Source of the DNA: an uncultured Bacteroidales bacterium
GTDB taxonomy: Bacteria > Bacteroidota > Bacteroidia > Bacteroidales > Paludibacteraceae
Length of the DNA: 64,000 nucleotides
Assembly (NCBI GenBank): GCA_902798965.1
Contig: CADBYS010000004.1
Location: 62,001-126,000, forward strand
Direction of reading: 5' to 3'
The position numbers and the translations under genes are program-made. Under the pieces are notes generated by a model. That model was not told the origin of the DNA, ran no database searches, and worked only from the letters and a program-made list of their open reading frames with translations. Positions 16,737 to 25,445 of this stretch are shown here, one piece after another (within the stretch, counting starts at the first letter, position 1; each line of letters starts with the position of its first letter).

Positions 16737-18071
16737 ATGAGGATTCGGAAAATAATTATACTTATTGTTGTGCTTTGCACTGTGCTCAACGCAAGCGCTT
16801 TGCACGTGCAGCCGGTAGGCACACCCGAACAGGATTGGGTGCTCGTTGAGAATCAAGGCGATACAATCTACGTCTTTGCCGCAGGCATCGACATGCGTCA
16901 TCCTGCCGGCAATACCGATTGGTACAAAGTTGATGGCACACTCTATCAAAGCAACACCGACGAGATCTATCCCGATGATGGAGGTTACTATACGCTGCAA
17001 AATGGTGAGAAGGAGTACTTCTACGTCTTCTCCTACGCCAATTACCGCGCCAATACCGGCGATTGGAATCTCAGCGTTGAGCCTAAGTGCGAGTCAACCA
17101 TCCTCACTCTCTCAGGCACCTTGCCCCCTGCTATCACCTACACCATTCCCGATGGCCGCACACGAACGCTCGAACGCCGTTGTACCATCTCGTACACCGA
17201 CCTCGCATGGAGCGAAGGCAATATGGCGTGGCAAGACTCTGCTGCAACCGACACCTATCTCTTCCCGCAGACAACCTACGTACTACCGGCTATCTACAAA
17301 GCTACGGACATAAGCCTCACAGTCGATGACCTGGCGCAATCATTAGGCCTACCCACGGATTCGGTTTTCACATCCCTCAATGATCCGATTGCCGTCAAGT
17401 GGCACGTGACGAGTCGCACAGAGGTGCGTGGCAAGCAGGGCGAACTGAGCAATGAGCTGGAGCGCCCGACTGATGAATCGACACTCTCAGGCTCGGCACA
17501 ACTGCGCATACAGTTCTATAGCAACCCCACTCCTGCCGCTACATTCTTCCTCTGGCACGTGTATCAAGGCACTCAACTCATCTTCACCCGCAACGACGAG
17601 AACCTCTTCGAGGTCTTCAGCGAACCCGCTGCGTACCGGGTAATAAGCACTGTTTCCGGCAACGTTTGCCCTTGTGAGACTTGCACGCACGACTCAACGG
17701 AGGTTACGGTCAACATCTCCGTTTCCGACCTGCAAGTGCCGAACGTCTTTACCCCCAACGGAGACGGACTGAACGATGAGTTTCGCGTGCAATACCGCTC
17801 AATCAATGAGTTCCATTGCTGGGTGTATAACCGTTGGGGCAGACTTGTCTATGAATGGACGGATCCTGCCAAAGGTTGGGATGGAACCATCAACGGCAAC
17901 CCTGCCCCCGAGGGAGCGTACTTCTACGTCATACGCGCTCGAGGCACGGATGCCGATCCCAAACAGGGTTACAAGACCAAAGCAGCCTATCGTCGCTCAC
18001 AACTCAAATCCGACGATATGGTAGGTATCTACCAACTCTCCGGTGACATCAACCTCATTCGTGGTAAGTAG
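16737..18071 (+). CDS. Secreted protein with gliding-motility/T9SS type B C-terminal domain
   Basis: 444 residues from ATG 16737 (one codon after an in-frame TTG). Signal peptide IIILIVVLCTVLNASA. The last 100 residues before the tail are the CHU_C/type B sorting domain: VPNVFTPNGDGLNDEFRV, YNRWGRLVYE, GWDGTINGNPAPEGAYFYVI. The region from 20 to about 300 consists of beta-rich, PKD/Ig-like sequence with no enzyme motif. It should be exported across the outer membrane by T9SS. It lies between serA and a secreted nuclease gene on the same strand. Function of the passenger is unknown. Confidence 0.88.
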   Translation: MRIRKIIILIVVLCTVLNASALHVQPVGTPEQDWVLVENQGDTIYVFAAGIDMRHPAGNTDWYKVDGTLYQSNTDEIYPDDGGYYTLQNGEKEYFYVFSYANYRANTGDWNLSVEPKCESTILTLSGTLPPAITYTIPDGRTRTLERRCTISYTDLAWSEGNMAWQDSAATDTYLFPQTTYVLPAIYKATDISLTVDDLAQSLGLPTDSVFTSLNDPIAVKWHVTSRTEVRGKQGELSNELERPTDESTLSGSAQLRIQFYSNPTPAATFFLWHVYQGTQLIFTRNDENLFEVFSEPAAYRVISTVSGNVCPCETCTHDSTEVTVNISVSDLQVPNVFTPNGDGLNDEFRVQYRSINEFHCWVYNRWGRLVYEWTDPAKGWDGTINGNPAPEGAYFYVIRARGTDADPKQGYKTKAAYRRSQLKSDDMVGIYQLSGDINLIRGK

Positions 18072-18091
18072 AGTCACACACAGAAATCATA

Positions 18092-19306
18092 ATGCATATG
18101 AAACATATCTCCATCATTCTGTTGAGCCTTGTGCTCACGTTGCCACTCACTGCGCAGCAGATTGACATGCAGGCACATGTCGGGTCGGACGAAGGCCGAG
18201 CTGCCTACTCCACCTACCTCAATGATATGACTGATTACTACGACGGGCCGCATAGCCCCGAGGTATTGACCACACTCACGGGCGATGAACTGTTCGGTAG
18301 ACTCAACGAACTGATGGGACTGACCTGTATGCTCGAAGAGGGCGGTTATTCGTATCAGACACTCCGCTATGAGTATGTCAACGTTGATCGCGACCTTAAT
18401 AACCAGGGCAACATCATAGGCTACTACGACGGCAGTTCGATGGACGGCACGTGGGATGGCGGAAGCACATGGAACCGTGAGCATACCTGGCCACAGTCCA
18501 AAGGCGCAGACAAAAGCATCTCTATGGGGCATGATATGCAAAGCGTTCGTCCTACAAGCACTGCCGTCAATTCCGACCGAGGTAACACCGCGTACGGCGA
18601 AGCAGCGGGATACTACGACCCCGATGAAGTAGCCATCAACAACCCTGCCTACAAGCCTGTAAACATGGGATCGTACCGCGGTGACGCAGCACGTGTCATC
18701 CTCTACGACTACCTCGTATATGGTAAGGTCGGCAACTATCAGAACGATCTGTACAACGGCAATGCACAACTGCTCGACAAACTTGGCGCAAGCGGTGTGT
18801 TCGAGAGCGTGGGCATCATACTCAAGTGGCACATGCAAGACCCTCCGTCGCTCACCGAGATGGTACGTAACGACGGTGGACAAGAGTACCAGGGCAACCG
18901 CAACCCCTTCATCGATTTCCCCGAGATAGCCGTGGAGATTCTTGGCAATCAGGTAACCACATACACTGTAACGACAAGCGACAATCTCAATATGTGGCCG
19001 GCATATCGCCACACCACAGCCAACGGCTTCATCGTCTATCTTACCGACGAGCAGGGCAATCACCCGCAAACTGCCGACTTGACCATCAACGGCACAACTG
19101 CATATCTGTACGATGCCCCCTTAGGTCGACTGAGTGTCACGGCTACCAATGCCGACATCAGCATCTCCATGGGCGATGAGTCTGCTGTTGAGAATACTGC
19201 CGCCGACCACACCGATGCCGCTATCTACGACATTCTCGGTCGCCAAGTCAACCACCTCACCCACGGACAGATTTACATCCGCAACGGACAGAAATTCATC
19301 TATTAA
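18092..19306 (+). CDS. Secreted endonuclease I family nuclease with T9SS-type tail
   Basis: 404 residues (a second ATG at 18098 is equally possible). Signal peptide MKHISIILLSLVLTLPLTA. The endonuclease I (EndA/NucM, beta-beta-alpha-metal) core spans about residues 60-290 with the hallmark WNREHTWPQS (His near residue 132) and DMQSVRPTSTAVNSDRGN. Family members degrade DNA non-specifically with Mg. The C-terminus (AIYDILGRQVNHL ... GQIYIRNGQKFIY) is a short T9SS type A-like sorting domain, so it should be extracellular or surface-bound, possibly for nutrient DNA scavenging. Its stop codon shares a base with the holA start. Confidence 0.88.
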   Translation: MHMKHISIILLSLVLTLPLTAQQIDMQAHVGSDEGRAAYSTYLNDMTDYYDGPHSPEVLTTLTGDELFGRLNELMGLTCMLEEGGYSYQTLRYEYVNVDRDLNNQGNIIGYYDGSSMDGTWDGGSTWNREHTWPQSKGADKSISMGHDMQSVRPTSTAVNSDRGNTAYGEAAGYYDPDEVAINNPAYKPVNMGSYRGDAARVILYDYLVYGKVGNYQNDLYNGNAQLLDKLGASGVFESVGIILKWHMQDPPSLTEMVRNDGGQEYQGNRNPFIDFPEIAVEILGNQVTTYTVTTSDNLNMWPAYRHTTANGFIVYLTDEQGNHPQTADLTINGTTAYLYDAPLGRLSVTATNADISISMGDESAVENTAADHTDAAIYDILGRQVNHLTHGQIYIRNGQKFIY

Positions 19307-20391
19307 TGGCCGCAGGCACGCTCACATACGATCAGGTGCTATTGCAACTCAAGCAGCAGCAATACAAACCCATTTACTTCCTATACGGGGATGAGCCTTA
19401 CTATATCGATAAGGTAACGGATTACATCGACGAGCACGTACTCGACGAAGCCGGCAAAGCCTTCGACCAGGTCATCCTTTACGGCCGCGATATAGCCGAG
19501 GCAGGCATCGGCGAAGCCATCATGCAAGCACGTGGCTTCGCGATGATGGGAGGTTACAAGGTAGTTATCGTACGCGAGGCACAGGCCATCAAGAAGTGGC
19601 AATCGCTCGTGGCGTACGCCGCCAATCCGCAACCGCAATCGATCCTCGTCATTGCCAGCAAATCTGCAACCGCACCCAAATACAAGAACGAACAGGATAA
19701 GGAGAAATCCATTGTTGACCTGCTCAAATCATCACCCCACGCTGCTGTCATGGAGTCCACGCCGCTACGCGACTATCAGGTTGCCGGATGGATAACCCGC
19801 TACATCGACCAATGGAACAAAGAGCAGGCAGCACAAGCCAAAGAGGACAGAGTGACCATTGATCCCCGCGTAACGCAGATCCTGGCGGATAACCTCGGCA
19901 CGAATCTGCAGCAGATTGTCCTCTCGCTCGAGAAGCTTGTCAACGGTCACCCAGCAGGTGTCAACACTATCGATTCCGCCCTCGTCGAGCGAAACATAGG
20001 CATCAGCAAGGATTTCAACGGATTCGAGCTGCAAGACGCGCTCATCAACGGTGACGCGCTCAAAGCCAACCGCATCGTGCGACACTTTGCCTCATCCAAG
20101 GATCACCCTGTACAGAAAGAGTTGCCACTTCTCTTCGGCTTCTTTGCCAACCTGATGATCTATCACTACCTGCCCAATAAGAACGATGAGCGAGCCGTAG
20201 CGGCAGCACTGAAGATCAACCCGTTCCTGGTAAAGAACTACGCCCGCGCTGCCAAACGCTACTCGGCCGGCAAAACATTCCGCATCATCTCCTATTTCCG
20301 CGAGACAGATGCGCGTAGCAAAGGTATAAACACAGGTTCCGCCACAGATATCGATCTGTGGAAGGAACTCATCTATAAAATATTACATTAA
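19306..20391 (+). CDS. holA: DNA polymerase III subunit delta
   Basis: 361 residues. The delta subunit of the clamp loader opens the beta clamp. Family signs: N-terminal YFLYGDEPYYIDKVTDYI, KVVIVREAQ, the AAA-like fold without a P-loop, and C-terminal helices with RYSAGKTFRIISYFRETDARSKG ending in LWKELIYKIL. The start overlaps the preceding nuclease stop by one base, which looks like accidental packing rather than functional coupling. Confidence 0.93.
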   Translation: MAAGTLTYDQVLLQLKQQQYKPIYFLYGDEPYYIDKVTDYIDEHVLDEAGKAFDQVILYGRDIAEAGIGEAIMQARGFAMMGGYKVVIVREAQAIKKWQSLVAYAANPQPQSILVIASKSATAPKYKNEQDKEKSIVDLLKSSPHAAVMESTPLRDYQVAGWITRYIDQWNKEQAAQAKEDRVTIDPRVTQILADNLGTNLQQIVLSLEKLVNGHPAGVNTIDSALVERNIGISKDFNGFELQDALINGDALKANRIVRHFASSKDHPVQKELPLLFGFFANLMIYHYLPNKNDERAVAAALKINPFLVKNYARAAKRYSAGKTFRIISYFRETDARSKGINTGSATDIDLWKELIYKILH

Positions 20392-20444
20392 CCGAGGGAT
20401 AGATTTGTATGCTTGCAACCCTCTAAACAAAATGCTAAAAAACA

Positions 20445-21716
20445 ATGAACTACTTATTCACATCAGAATCGGTGTCAGAAGGACACCCCGACAAAGTCGC
20501 TGATCAGATCAGCGACGCTATTTTGGATAATTTTCTTGCTCTCGACCCGAGCGCGCACGTCGCTTGCGAGACGATGGTTACCACAGGCCAAGTGTTTGTG
20601 GCAGGCGAAGTAACAGCCAAGAAATACATCGATCTGCCGGCTATCATCCGCCGCACAATACATGATATAGGCTACACCAAAGCCGCCTACAAGTTCGAGG
20701 CAGAGAGTTGCGGTATTCTGCAAGCCCTGCACGAGCAGAGCGCAGATATCAACATGGGCGTAAGCCGCAAGTCGAAGATGGCACAAGGTGCCGGCGACCA
20801 GGGAATGATGTTCGGCTACGCATCGTCGGAAACAGACAACTACATGCCCCTCACGCTCGATCTTGCACACACCTTGGTATATACGCTCGCCCGCATCCGC
20901 AAGGAAGGCACGCAGATGACTTATCTCCGTCCGGATGCCAAGAGTCAGGTAACCATGGAGTACGACAGCCACAACCGCCCCGTTCGCATCCAAACTATCG
21001 TTCTATCCACGCAACACGACGAACTGACAGCCGACGGCCGCAAGGTTACGCCCGAACTCATCAAGCAGGATGTAATCAGCATCCTTTTGCCCCGCGTGGC
21101 TACACGCGACGCACGCTATACTGCCCTACTTGAGACGTTCCTGAGCGACCCGCGCACCGAGCTGCTCGTCAATCCCACGGGTAACTTCGTTATCGGTGGG
21201 CCTTACGGCGACACCGGACTTACCGGCAGAAAGATTATCGTGGATACTTACGGTGGTCGTGGCGCACACGGAGGCGGAGCCTTCTCCGGCAAAGACCCCT
21301 CGAAGGTCGATCGTTCGGCTGCCTATGCCGCACGCTACATTGCCAAGAACATGGTGGCAGCCGGCGTGGCTGACGAGGTGCTTGTACAGATCAGTTACGC
21401 CATCGGCGTAGCCAAACCTGTCAGCCTCTACGTCAACACTTACGGCACAAGCCACGTGAAGATGAGCGATGCCGAGATTGCCAAACGCATCGGTCGCTTG
21501 TTTGACCTGCGCCCGGCAGCCATCATCCGCGATCTCAAGCTCACGCAACCGATGTACGAGGAGACAGCTCGCTACGGACATATGGGTCGAACCAACGAGG
21601 TGGTTACCAAATCGTTCATCGATTCCGACGGCAAACCGTTCACCCGTGAAGTGGAACTCTTCACTTGGGAAAAACTCGATCGCGTACAACAAATCAAACA
21701 AGCGTTCGCACTATGA
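20445..21716 (+). CDS. metK: S-adenosylmethionine synthetase
   Basis: 423 residues, somewhat longer than the 380-400 typical of E. coli-like enzymes but normal for this phylum. It makes SAM from methionine and ATP. Signatures: [20 protein letters not shown] at residues 5-24, the hexapeptide [12 protein letters not shown] (about residue 118), and [16 protein letters not shown] with the phosphate-binding Lys (about residue 283). It overlaps lspA by 4 nt. Confidence 0.97.
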   Translation: MNYLFTSESVSEGHPDKVADQISDAILDNFLALDPSAHVACETMVTTGQVFVAGEVTAKKYIDLPAIIRRTIHDIGYTKAAYKFEAESCGILQALHEQSADINMGVSRKSKMAQGAGDQGMMFGYASSETDNYMPLTLDLAHTLVYTLARIRKEGTQMTYLRPDAKSQVTMEYDSHNRPVRIQTIVLSTQHDELTADGRKVTPELIKQDVISILLPRVATRDARYTALLETFLSDPRTELLVNPTGNFVIGGPYGDTGLTGRKIIVDTYGGRGAHGGGAFSGKDPSKVDRSAAYAARYIAKNMVAAGVADEVLVQISYAIGVAKPVSLYVNTYGTSHVKMSDAEIAKRIGRLFDLRPAAIIRDLKLTQPMYEETARYGHMGRTNEVVTKSFIDSDGKPFTREVELFTWEKLDRVQQIKQAFAL

Positions 21717-22255
21717 GCAATACCGCTAAAGCATGGATCATAACCGCCGCAGTGTTGCTACTTGTAGCACTCGATCAGGCACTCAAGCTATATATCCGCA
21801 CCCACTATGCGATGGGCGAGGCACATGAGATTCTGCCGTTCTTCCAACTCTGCTTTGTGGAGAACAACGGTATGGCATTCGGCATACAGTGGCTGCCCAA
21901 GTGGTGTCTAACGGCGTTCCGAATCATCATGGTAGGTATTTTGGGCTGGTATATAGGCTTACTGCTCAAGCGCAACGCACGCACTTCCTACATCACTATG
22001 ATAACGCTCATCACGGCCGGTGCGCTGGGTAACATCATCGATTGTGTGTTCTATGGTAAGCTTTTCGGTTACGAAACATGGTTCTACGGCCGCGTGGTGG
22101 ATATGCTCTATTTCCCGCTTATTCACAATGCCGCCGGCGAAACGCTGTTCTTCCGGCCGGTATTCAACATCGCCGATAGTTACATTACCGTCGCCGTTTT
22201 TGCCATTATCCTCTTCTTCCGCAACGATCTAAACAAGAGCCTGGATAAAGAATGA
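21713..22255 (+). CDS. lspA: Lipoprotein signal peptidase (signal peptidase II)
   Basis: 180 residues from ATG 21713, which overlaps the metK stop; the longer frame runs inside metK and is rejected. Inner-membrane aspartyl protease that cleaves prolipoprotein signal peptides; this window encodes many such substrates. Motifs: [24 protein letters not shown] with the first catalytic Asp, and FNIADSYIT with the second. Four transmembrane helices. The final DKE codons and the TGA are part of a 16-nt repeat array. Confidence 0.95.
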   Translation: MSNTAKAWIITAAVLLLVALDQALKLYIRTHYAMGEAHEILPFFQLCFVENNGMAFGIQWLPKWCLTAFRIIMVGILGWYIGLLLKRNARTSYITMITLITAGALGNIIDCVFYGKLFGYETWFYGRVVDMLYFPLIHNAAGETLFFRPVFNIADSYITVAVFAIILFFRNDLNKSLDKE

Positions 22256-22304
22256 AAGGGATAAAGAATGAAAGGGATAAAGAATGAACGGAATAAAGAA
22301 TAAC
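22243..22304. repeat. 16-nt (2 x 8) array at the 3' end of lspA
   Basis: GGATAAAG/AATGAAAG alternates three and a half times: GGATAAAG AATGAAAG, twice, then GGATAAAG AATGAACG, then GAATAAAG AATAAC. It covers the last codons and stop of lspA and runs up to the terminator. Confidence 0.93.
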
Positions 22305-22307
22305 AAG

Positions 22308-22333
22308 TTAGCGAGCCAAGATTGGCTCGCTAA
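22308..22333. terminator. Bidirectional terminator between lspA and the antiporter gene
   Basis: A perfect 12-bp inverted repeat, TTAGCGAGCCAA and TTGGCTCGCTAA, separated by GA; pairing can extend outward through ATAAC/GTTAT with two mismatches. It lies between convergent genes. Confidence 0.8.
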
Positions 22334-22356
22334 TTCGTTATGACACAATCTATTAC

Positions 22357-24225
22357 TCATCTCTTGCCCTGTGGTCGCCTCCATATGTTCAGCAGCCATT
22401 CTTTTACGCTGCTGACGATACGCCATATTGCCGACGGCTGCGGTATATCGGTAAGCAGGAAGTCTTGTCCCTCGGCGTGCGTACGCTGCTCGGGATACAA
22501 CAGCAAGGTACTGTAGTTCGGGAAGAACTCCTTGAGCATCCTCGGCACATTGACGAACAGGGGATTGTAACTCGGCGTAGCATGACGCGCCTGGAGCAGT
22601 ACAAGCATATCATCCGGCTGTATATGTTTGGCTATCTGCAGCACATCTTCCCATCCTGTCAGTTCGCGATACGTGGCCCTGAGGTACTTACCCGGTCGGG
22701 CACACAACGCTTGTATTGGGCGTTTGGTAGCATCGTTGCAATAGAAAATCACGCGCGCACCTATCTGGCTACTTAAGCGACGTATCTGCCCGAAGCATGA
22801 GATGAAGTCACGCTCCTTCTCCGCATATCTGGGTACTGCCACTATCAGTCTGTTGATCGTGTTCAGCGGTTGGTGCTCGTGGTAGATTACCACGGATTTA
22901 CCCGATTGCTCCACTACCTGCCCGGCTTCCTGCCAATCGTTAACGCTCACAAACTCCGGTTCGGGCAACTGACTGAACTTGGCTATCGTTAGCAATGTAT
23001 CCGCACGATGCTCGCCCACCTGCATCACCAGCCAGCGGTCTTCCGTACGCTCACTCTCTAACCTTGCCTCTTCTTGCAACGCCAGTTCCTTCGCAGCATG
23101 CTCCGTAACGAACGATGCGGTAGTACACAGTACCAGAATCATCACAATCGTGCCGTTCAGGATCGTTATATCGAACAGCCCGACCTGATATCCAATCGTC
23201 ACTATCGCCAACGTACCGGCTGCCGTCGCATGCGTCAAGCCGAACATCAGTTCGCGATCCAGCGCCGACATACGGAACGACTTTTGTGCTGCAAACGCAG
23301 CCAACCACTTGCTGGCAAACTTCGTAACAATCATCACGACGGCAATGATAATGGTTGTCCACCCTTCGGCAAACAGCCGCACATCAATCATCATGCCCAC
23401 GCCAAGCAGGAACATCGGCACGAAGATATTGTTGCCCACAAAATTGATACGGCTCATCAGTGGCGACAGGTTGGGCACCCATTTATTCAACGCCACACCG
23501 CAAAGGAACGCTCCGAGGATAGCTTCCAGCCCTGCCCATTGCGCCAAACCCGACGATACAACCAGCATCAGCATTACCATCGCAAAGCTGGCTGCAGTAT
23601 CTTGCTTGTAGCGGAAGAAGAACTGAGCAACCCGCGGGAACACCGCGAATGTCACCACACCAAGCAAGGTAGTCTTGCCCGCCAATGTCCACCAGTACTG
23701 CCATCCGTCCCCCGCCAGCAACTTACTTTTCAGCACAGCCAGCACAAGTAGTGATAGGGTTATTGACAGCATCGTAGCGCCTACTGTCATATTTACCGAT
23801 GCCGATTGCTGAATGCCGTAGCGGTTAACGATAGGATACGTCATCAGCGTGTGACTGCCGAACATAGCGCCAAGCAACGCGCAAGTCTCCCAACCGAAAC
23901 CCATCAACCGAGCTACCAGCAGACCCGAAAAGAATGGAAAGAGGAACGTGTATAGTCCGAACACCACCGCACCGAACCGATACTGGCGGAAATCGTTCAT
24001 GTCAATCTCTATACCCGCTTGCAGCATGATATACAGCATGCCCATCTTACCCAGTATATCGATCGTGCTATTAGCGCCAATCAGCCCCAAACCGTGCTCG
24101 CCTATCAATATACCGACCAGGATGAAGCCCACGATTGCCGGCACGTGTATCTTCCTGCACGCGAGCGGTACCAGCCAGATGATTGCCAGTACCAGGGATA
24201 ATATAACAAACGAGTTCGTTAACAT
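22357..24225 (-). CDS. CPA2-family cation:proton antiporter with C-terminal UspA-like domain
   Basis: 622 residues. Twelve or so transmembrane helices over residues 1-385, with the CPA2 motifs GFILVGILIGEHGLGL, MLYIMLQAGIEIDM and ALLGAMFGSHTLMTYPIV; the stretch WAGLEAILGAFLCGVALN matches the Kef/NhaS domain. The residues from about 405 on are soluble and resemble a universal-stress-protein domain (VVIYHEHQPLNTINRLIVAVPRYAEKE), not RCK. It should exchange Na/K for protons at the inner membrane. The ATG overlaps the stop of the preceding ribbon-helix-helix gene by one base (TAATG), so they are translationally coupled. Ion specificity cannot be read. Confidence 0.92.
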   Translation of the reverse strand: MLTNSFVILSLVLAIIWLVPLACRKIHVPAIVGFILVGILIGEHGLGLIGANSTIDILGKMGMLYIMLQAGIEIDMNDFRQYRFGAVVFGLYTFLFPFFSGLLVARLMGFGWETCALLGAMFGSHTLMTYPIVNRYGIQQSASVNMTVGATMLSITLSLLVLAVLKSKLLAGDGWQYWWTLAGKTTLLGVVTFAVFPRVAQFFFRYKQDTAASFAMVMLMLVVSSGLAQWAGLEAILGAFLCGVALNKWVPNLSPLMSRINFVGNNIFVPMFLLGVGMMIDVRLFAEGWTTIIIAVVMIVTKFASKWLAAFAAQKSFRMSALDRELMFGLTHATAAGTLAIVTIGYQVGLFDITILNGTIVMILVLCTTASFVTEHAAKELALQEEARLESERTEDRWLVMQVGEHRADTLLTIAKFSQLPEPEFVSVNDWQEAGQVVEQSGKSVVIYHEHQPLNTINRLIVAVPRYAEKERDFISCFGQIRRLSSQIGARVIFYCNDATKRPIQALCARPGKYLRATYRELTGWEDVLQIAKHIQPDDMLVLLQARHATPSYNPLFVNVPRMLKEFFPNYSTLLLYPEQRTHAEGQDFLLTDIPQPSAIWRIVSSVKEWLLNIWRRPQGKR

Positions 24226-24434
24226 TAATCGAATAGTGTCGGACTATCCTTGTCTAAGCGCCGAAGAATAGCTTTCAGTAGCGTCTGACGTACCATATCC
24301 GAACGGTTACGGAACTTGTAACGCGTGCAGTAGTGCGTAATCGTGCGCAACTCGCTCTCGTTCAGCAACACCGTAATCGGATGATTACGAGGCTGACGCT
24401 TGAATTTTCCGGATGACGATTTTTTCTGTTTCAT
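24225..24434 (-). CDS. Small basic ribbon-helix-helix-like protein
   Basis: 69 residues from ATG 24434 (MKQKKSSSGKFKRQ); the upstream in-frame extension translates the repeat array and is rejected. A Lys/Arg-rich N-terminus is followed by a predicted beta-strand (HPITVLLNESELRTI) and two helices (HYCTRYKFRNRSDMVRQTLLKAILRRL), which fits an Arc/MetJ-like ribbon-helix-helix DNA-binding fold. Coupled by a one-base overlap to the CPA2 antiporter downstream, so it may regulate that gene; this is inference only. No toxin partner is adjacent. Confidence 0.65.
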   Translation of the reverse strand: MKQKKSSSGKFKRQPRNHPITVLLNESELRTITHYCTRYKFRNRSDMVRQTLLKAILRRLDKDSPTLFD

Positions 24435-24440
24435 TATAAC

Positions 24441-24472
24441 AGCTAACGGCCAATGACCAACGGCTAATGGCC
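24441..24472. repeat. Heptanucleotide array in the spacer before the RHH gene
   Basis: Minus strand: CATTAGC, CGTTGGT, CATTGGC, CGTTAGC, TGTTATA at 7-nt spacing, running from the stop codon of the upstream envelope protein to the ribosome-binding region of the RHH gene. Confidence 0.8.
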
Positions 24473-25233
24473 TAAAACAATACTCCAATGCTTAGCATTC
24501 CCAATACCGCAGTCTGCCCCTCTGACGATACGAATGTATCTCCACCTATGTTGACAGGATGCGCCATCGATGCCATCTGCTGCACTTCCGCTTGCAGACC
24601 TATATGGAAAGCCCCTGTGCGAGAGAAGTGATATCGGTACCCGAACGTCAATCCCGCATTCACTCCGCCGCGTATATCCTTGCCCAAGCCTATGCCGTAA
24701 CCGATGTTCGCACCAAGCATCGGTGCATGTTTTGCTTGCACCAGCGGCAACTCCATCACTATATCTATCGGCAATACACTGTACGTCTTGCCCGGCATCA
24801 TCAGCCCGCGGTAGCCAACCTGCCCGCCTAAGAAGATCTGCCGTTTGCCGACATTGTTCGCTCCTAAACGGAAATCCGCAGCCATCGAGCCGCCCGTCTT
24901 TCCGCCCATACTTGCCAAACCGCCGGCCACATGTATGCCCAGCGACGTGCGCTTCACGTTGCTCATCGACTTCGCCGACTTCTCCTCTTGTTGTGCCTGT
25001 TCCGGCTCATCGGCCTTCAATTCAGTTATCTCCTGTATATCCGACATCGGGAACTGGAATCGCGCGCCGCGACTGTCCTTGACAATTACCACCTCTTCGT
25101 TTTGCAGCACAATCTGTACAACCATCACCCTACCCGAGCGAAAGGTCAAACGATGCATCACGCCTTCCTCTGCCATCATCATCAATGGCAGCAACAGCAT
25201 CATCGCCAGCAAATATGTTCGTATTCTATTCAT
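24472..25233 (-). CDS. Secreted envelope protein, predicted outer-membrane barrel
   Basis: 253 residues. Signal peptide IRTYLLAMMLLLPLMMMAEEG. The mature N-terminal 50 residues (HRLTFRSGRVMVVQIVLQNEEVVIVKDSRG) form an SH3-like strand region ending in DIQEITEL; after an acidic linker the remainder is a beta-barrel pattern rich in Gly/aromatics (GGQVGYRGLMMPGKTYSVLPIDIVMEL, GYRYHFSRTGAFHIGLQAEV) and ends in LGMLSIGVLF with a C-terminal Phe typical of outer-membrane proteins. The promoter at 25352-25383 lies about 110 nt upstream. No functional family is recognised. Confidence 0.72.
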   Translation of the reverse strand: MNRIRTYLLAMMLLLPLMMMAEEGVMHRLTFRSGRVMVVQIVLQNEEVVIVKDSRGARFQFPMSDIQEITELKADEPEQAQQEEKSAKSMSNVKRTSLGIHVAGGLASMGGKTGGSMAADFRLGANNVGKRQIFLGGQVGYRGLMMPGKTYSVLPIDIVMELPLVQAKHAPMLGANIGYGIGLGKDIRGGVNAGLTFGYRYHFSRTGAFHIGLQAEVQQMASMAHPVNIGGDTFVSSEGQTAVLGMLSIGVLF

Positions 25234-25247
25234 TCCTTATTATTTTA

Positions 25248-25318
25248 TCCGTGTCTTTCCGTGAATCTCTGTGTTCGTTTTTTGATCTTCGCATTCGTAT
25301 AATTCGCTTAATTCGTGA
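25248..25318. repeat. Two short-period arrays (10-mers, then 9-mers) in a leader region
   Basis: TCCGTGTCTT, TCCGTGAATC, TCTGTGTTCG (10-nt period) at 25248-25277, then ATTCGTATA, ATTCGCTTA, ATTCGTGAA (9-nt period) at 25292-25318. The 10-mer family is shared with 40784-40850. They lie in the leader between the promoter at 25352 and the gene start at 25233. Confidence 0.75.
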
Positions 25319-25351
25319 ACACAAATAATCCTTCGACACACAATCCGCATA

Positions 25352-25383
25352 CAAAGATACAAAAAAAATCCCACAAATGCAAA
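25352..25383 (-). promoter_or_regulatory. Promoter of the 24472-25233 envelope protein
   Basis: Minus strand TTTG (plus CAAA at 25380-25383), 20-nt spacer, TATCTTTG (plus CAAAGATA at 25352-25359). It overlaps the terminator hairpin of the preceding gene. Confidence 0.75.
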
Positions 25384-25397
25384 TTTTTGTGGGATTT
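25366..25397 (-). terminator. Intrinsic terminator after the 25446-27458 gene
   Basis: TCCCACAAA and TTTGTGGGA form a 9-bp stem with an AT-rich loop, flanked by A-runs on one side and T-runs on the other, so it can act on both strands. Confidence 0.85.
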
Positions 25398-25445
25398 TTT
25401 TTATTTTAGGATAATTTTTCTTCGGTTTTTCACCGAAAACGCCGA

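Noticed and set aside
18074-19069. 331-codon frame antisense to the endonuclease I gene
   Set aside because: Shadow frame without recognisable domains; the sense frame has a signal peptide, nuclease motif and sorting tail.
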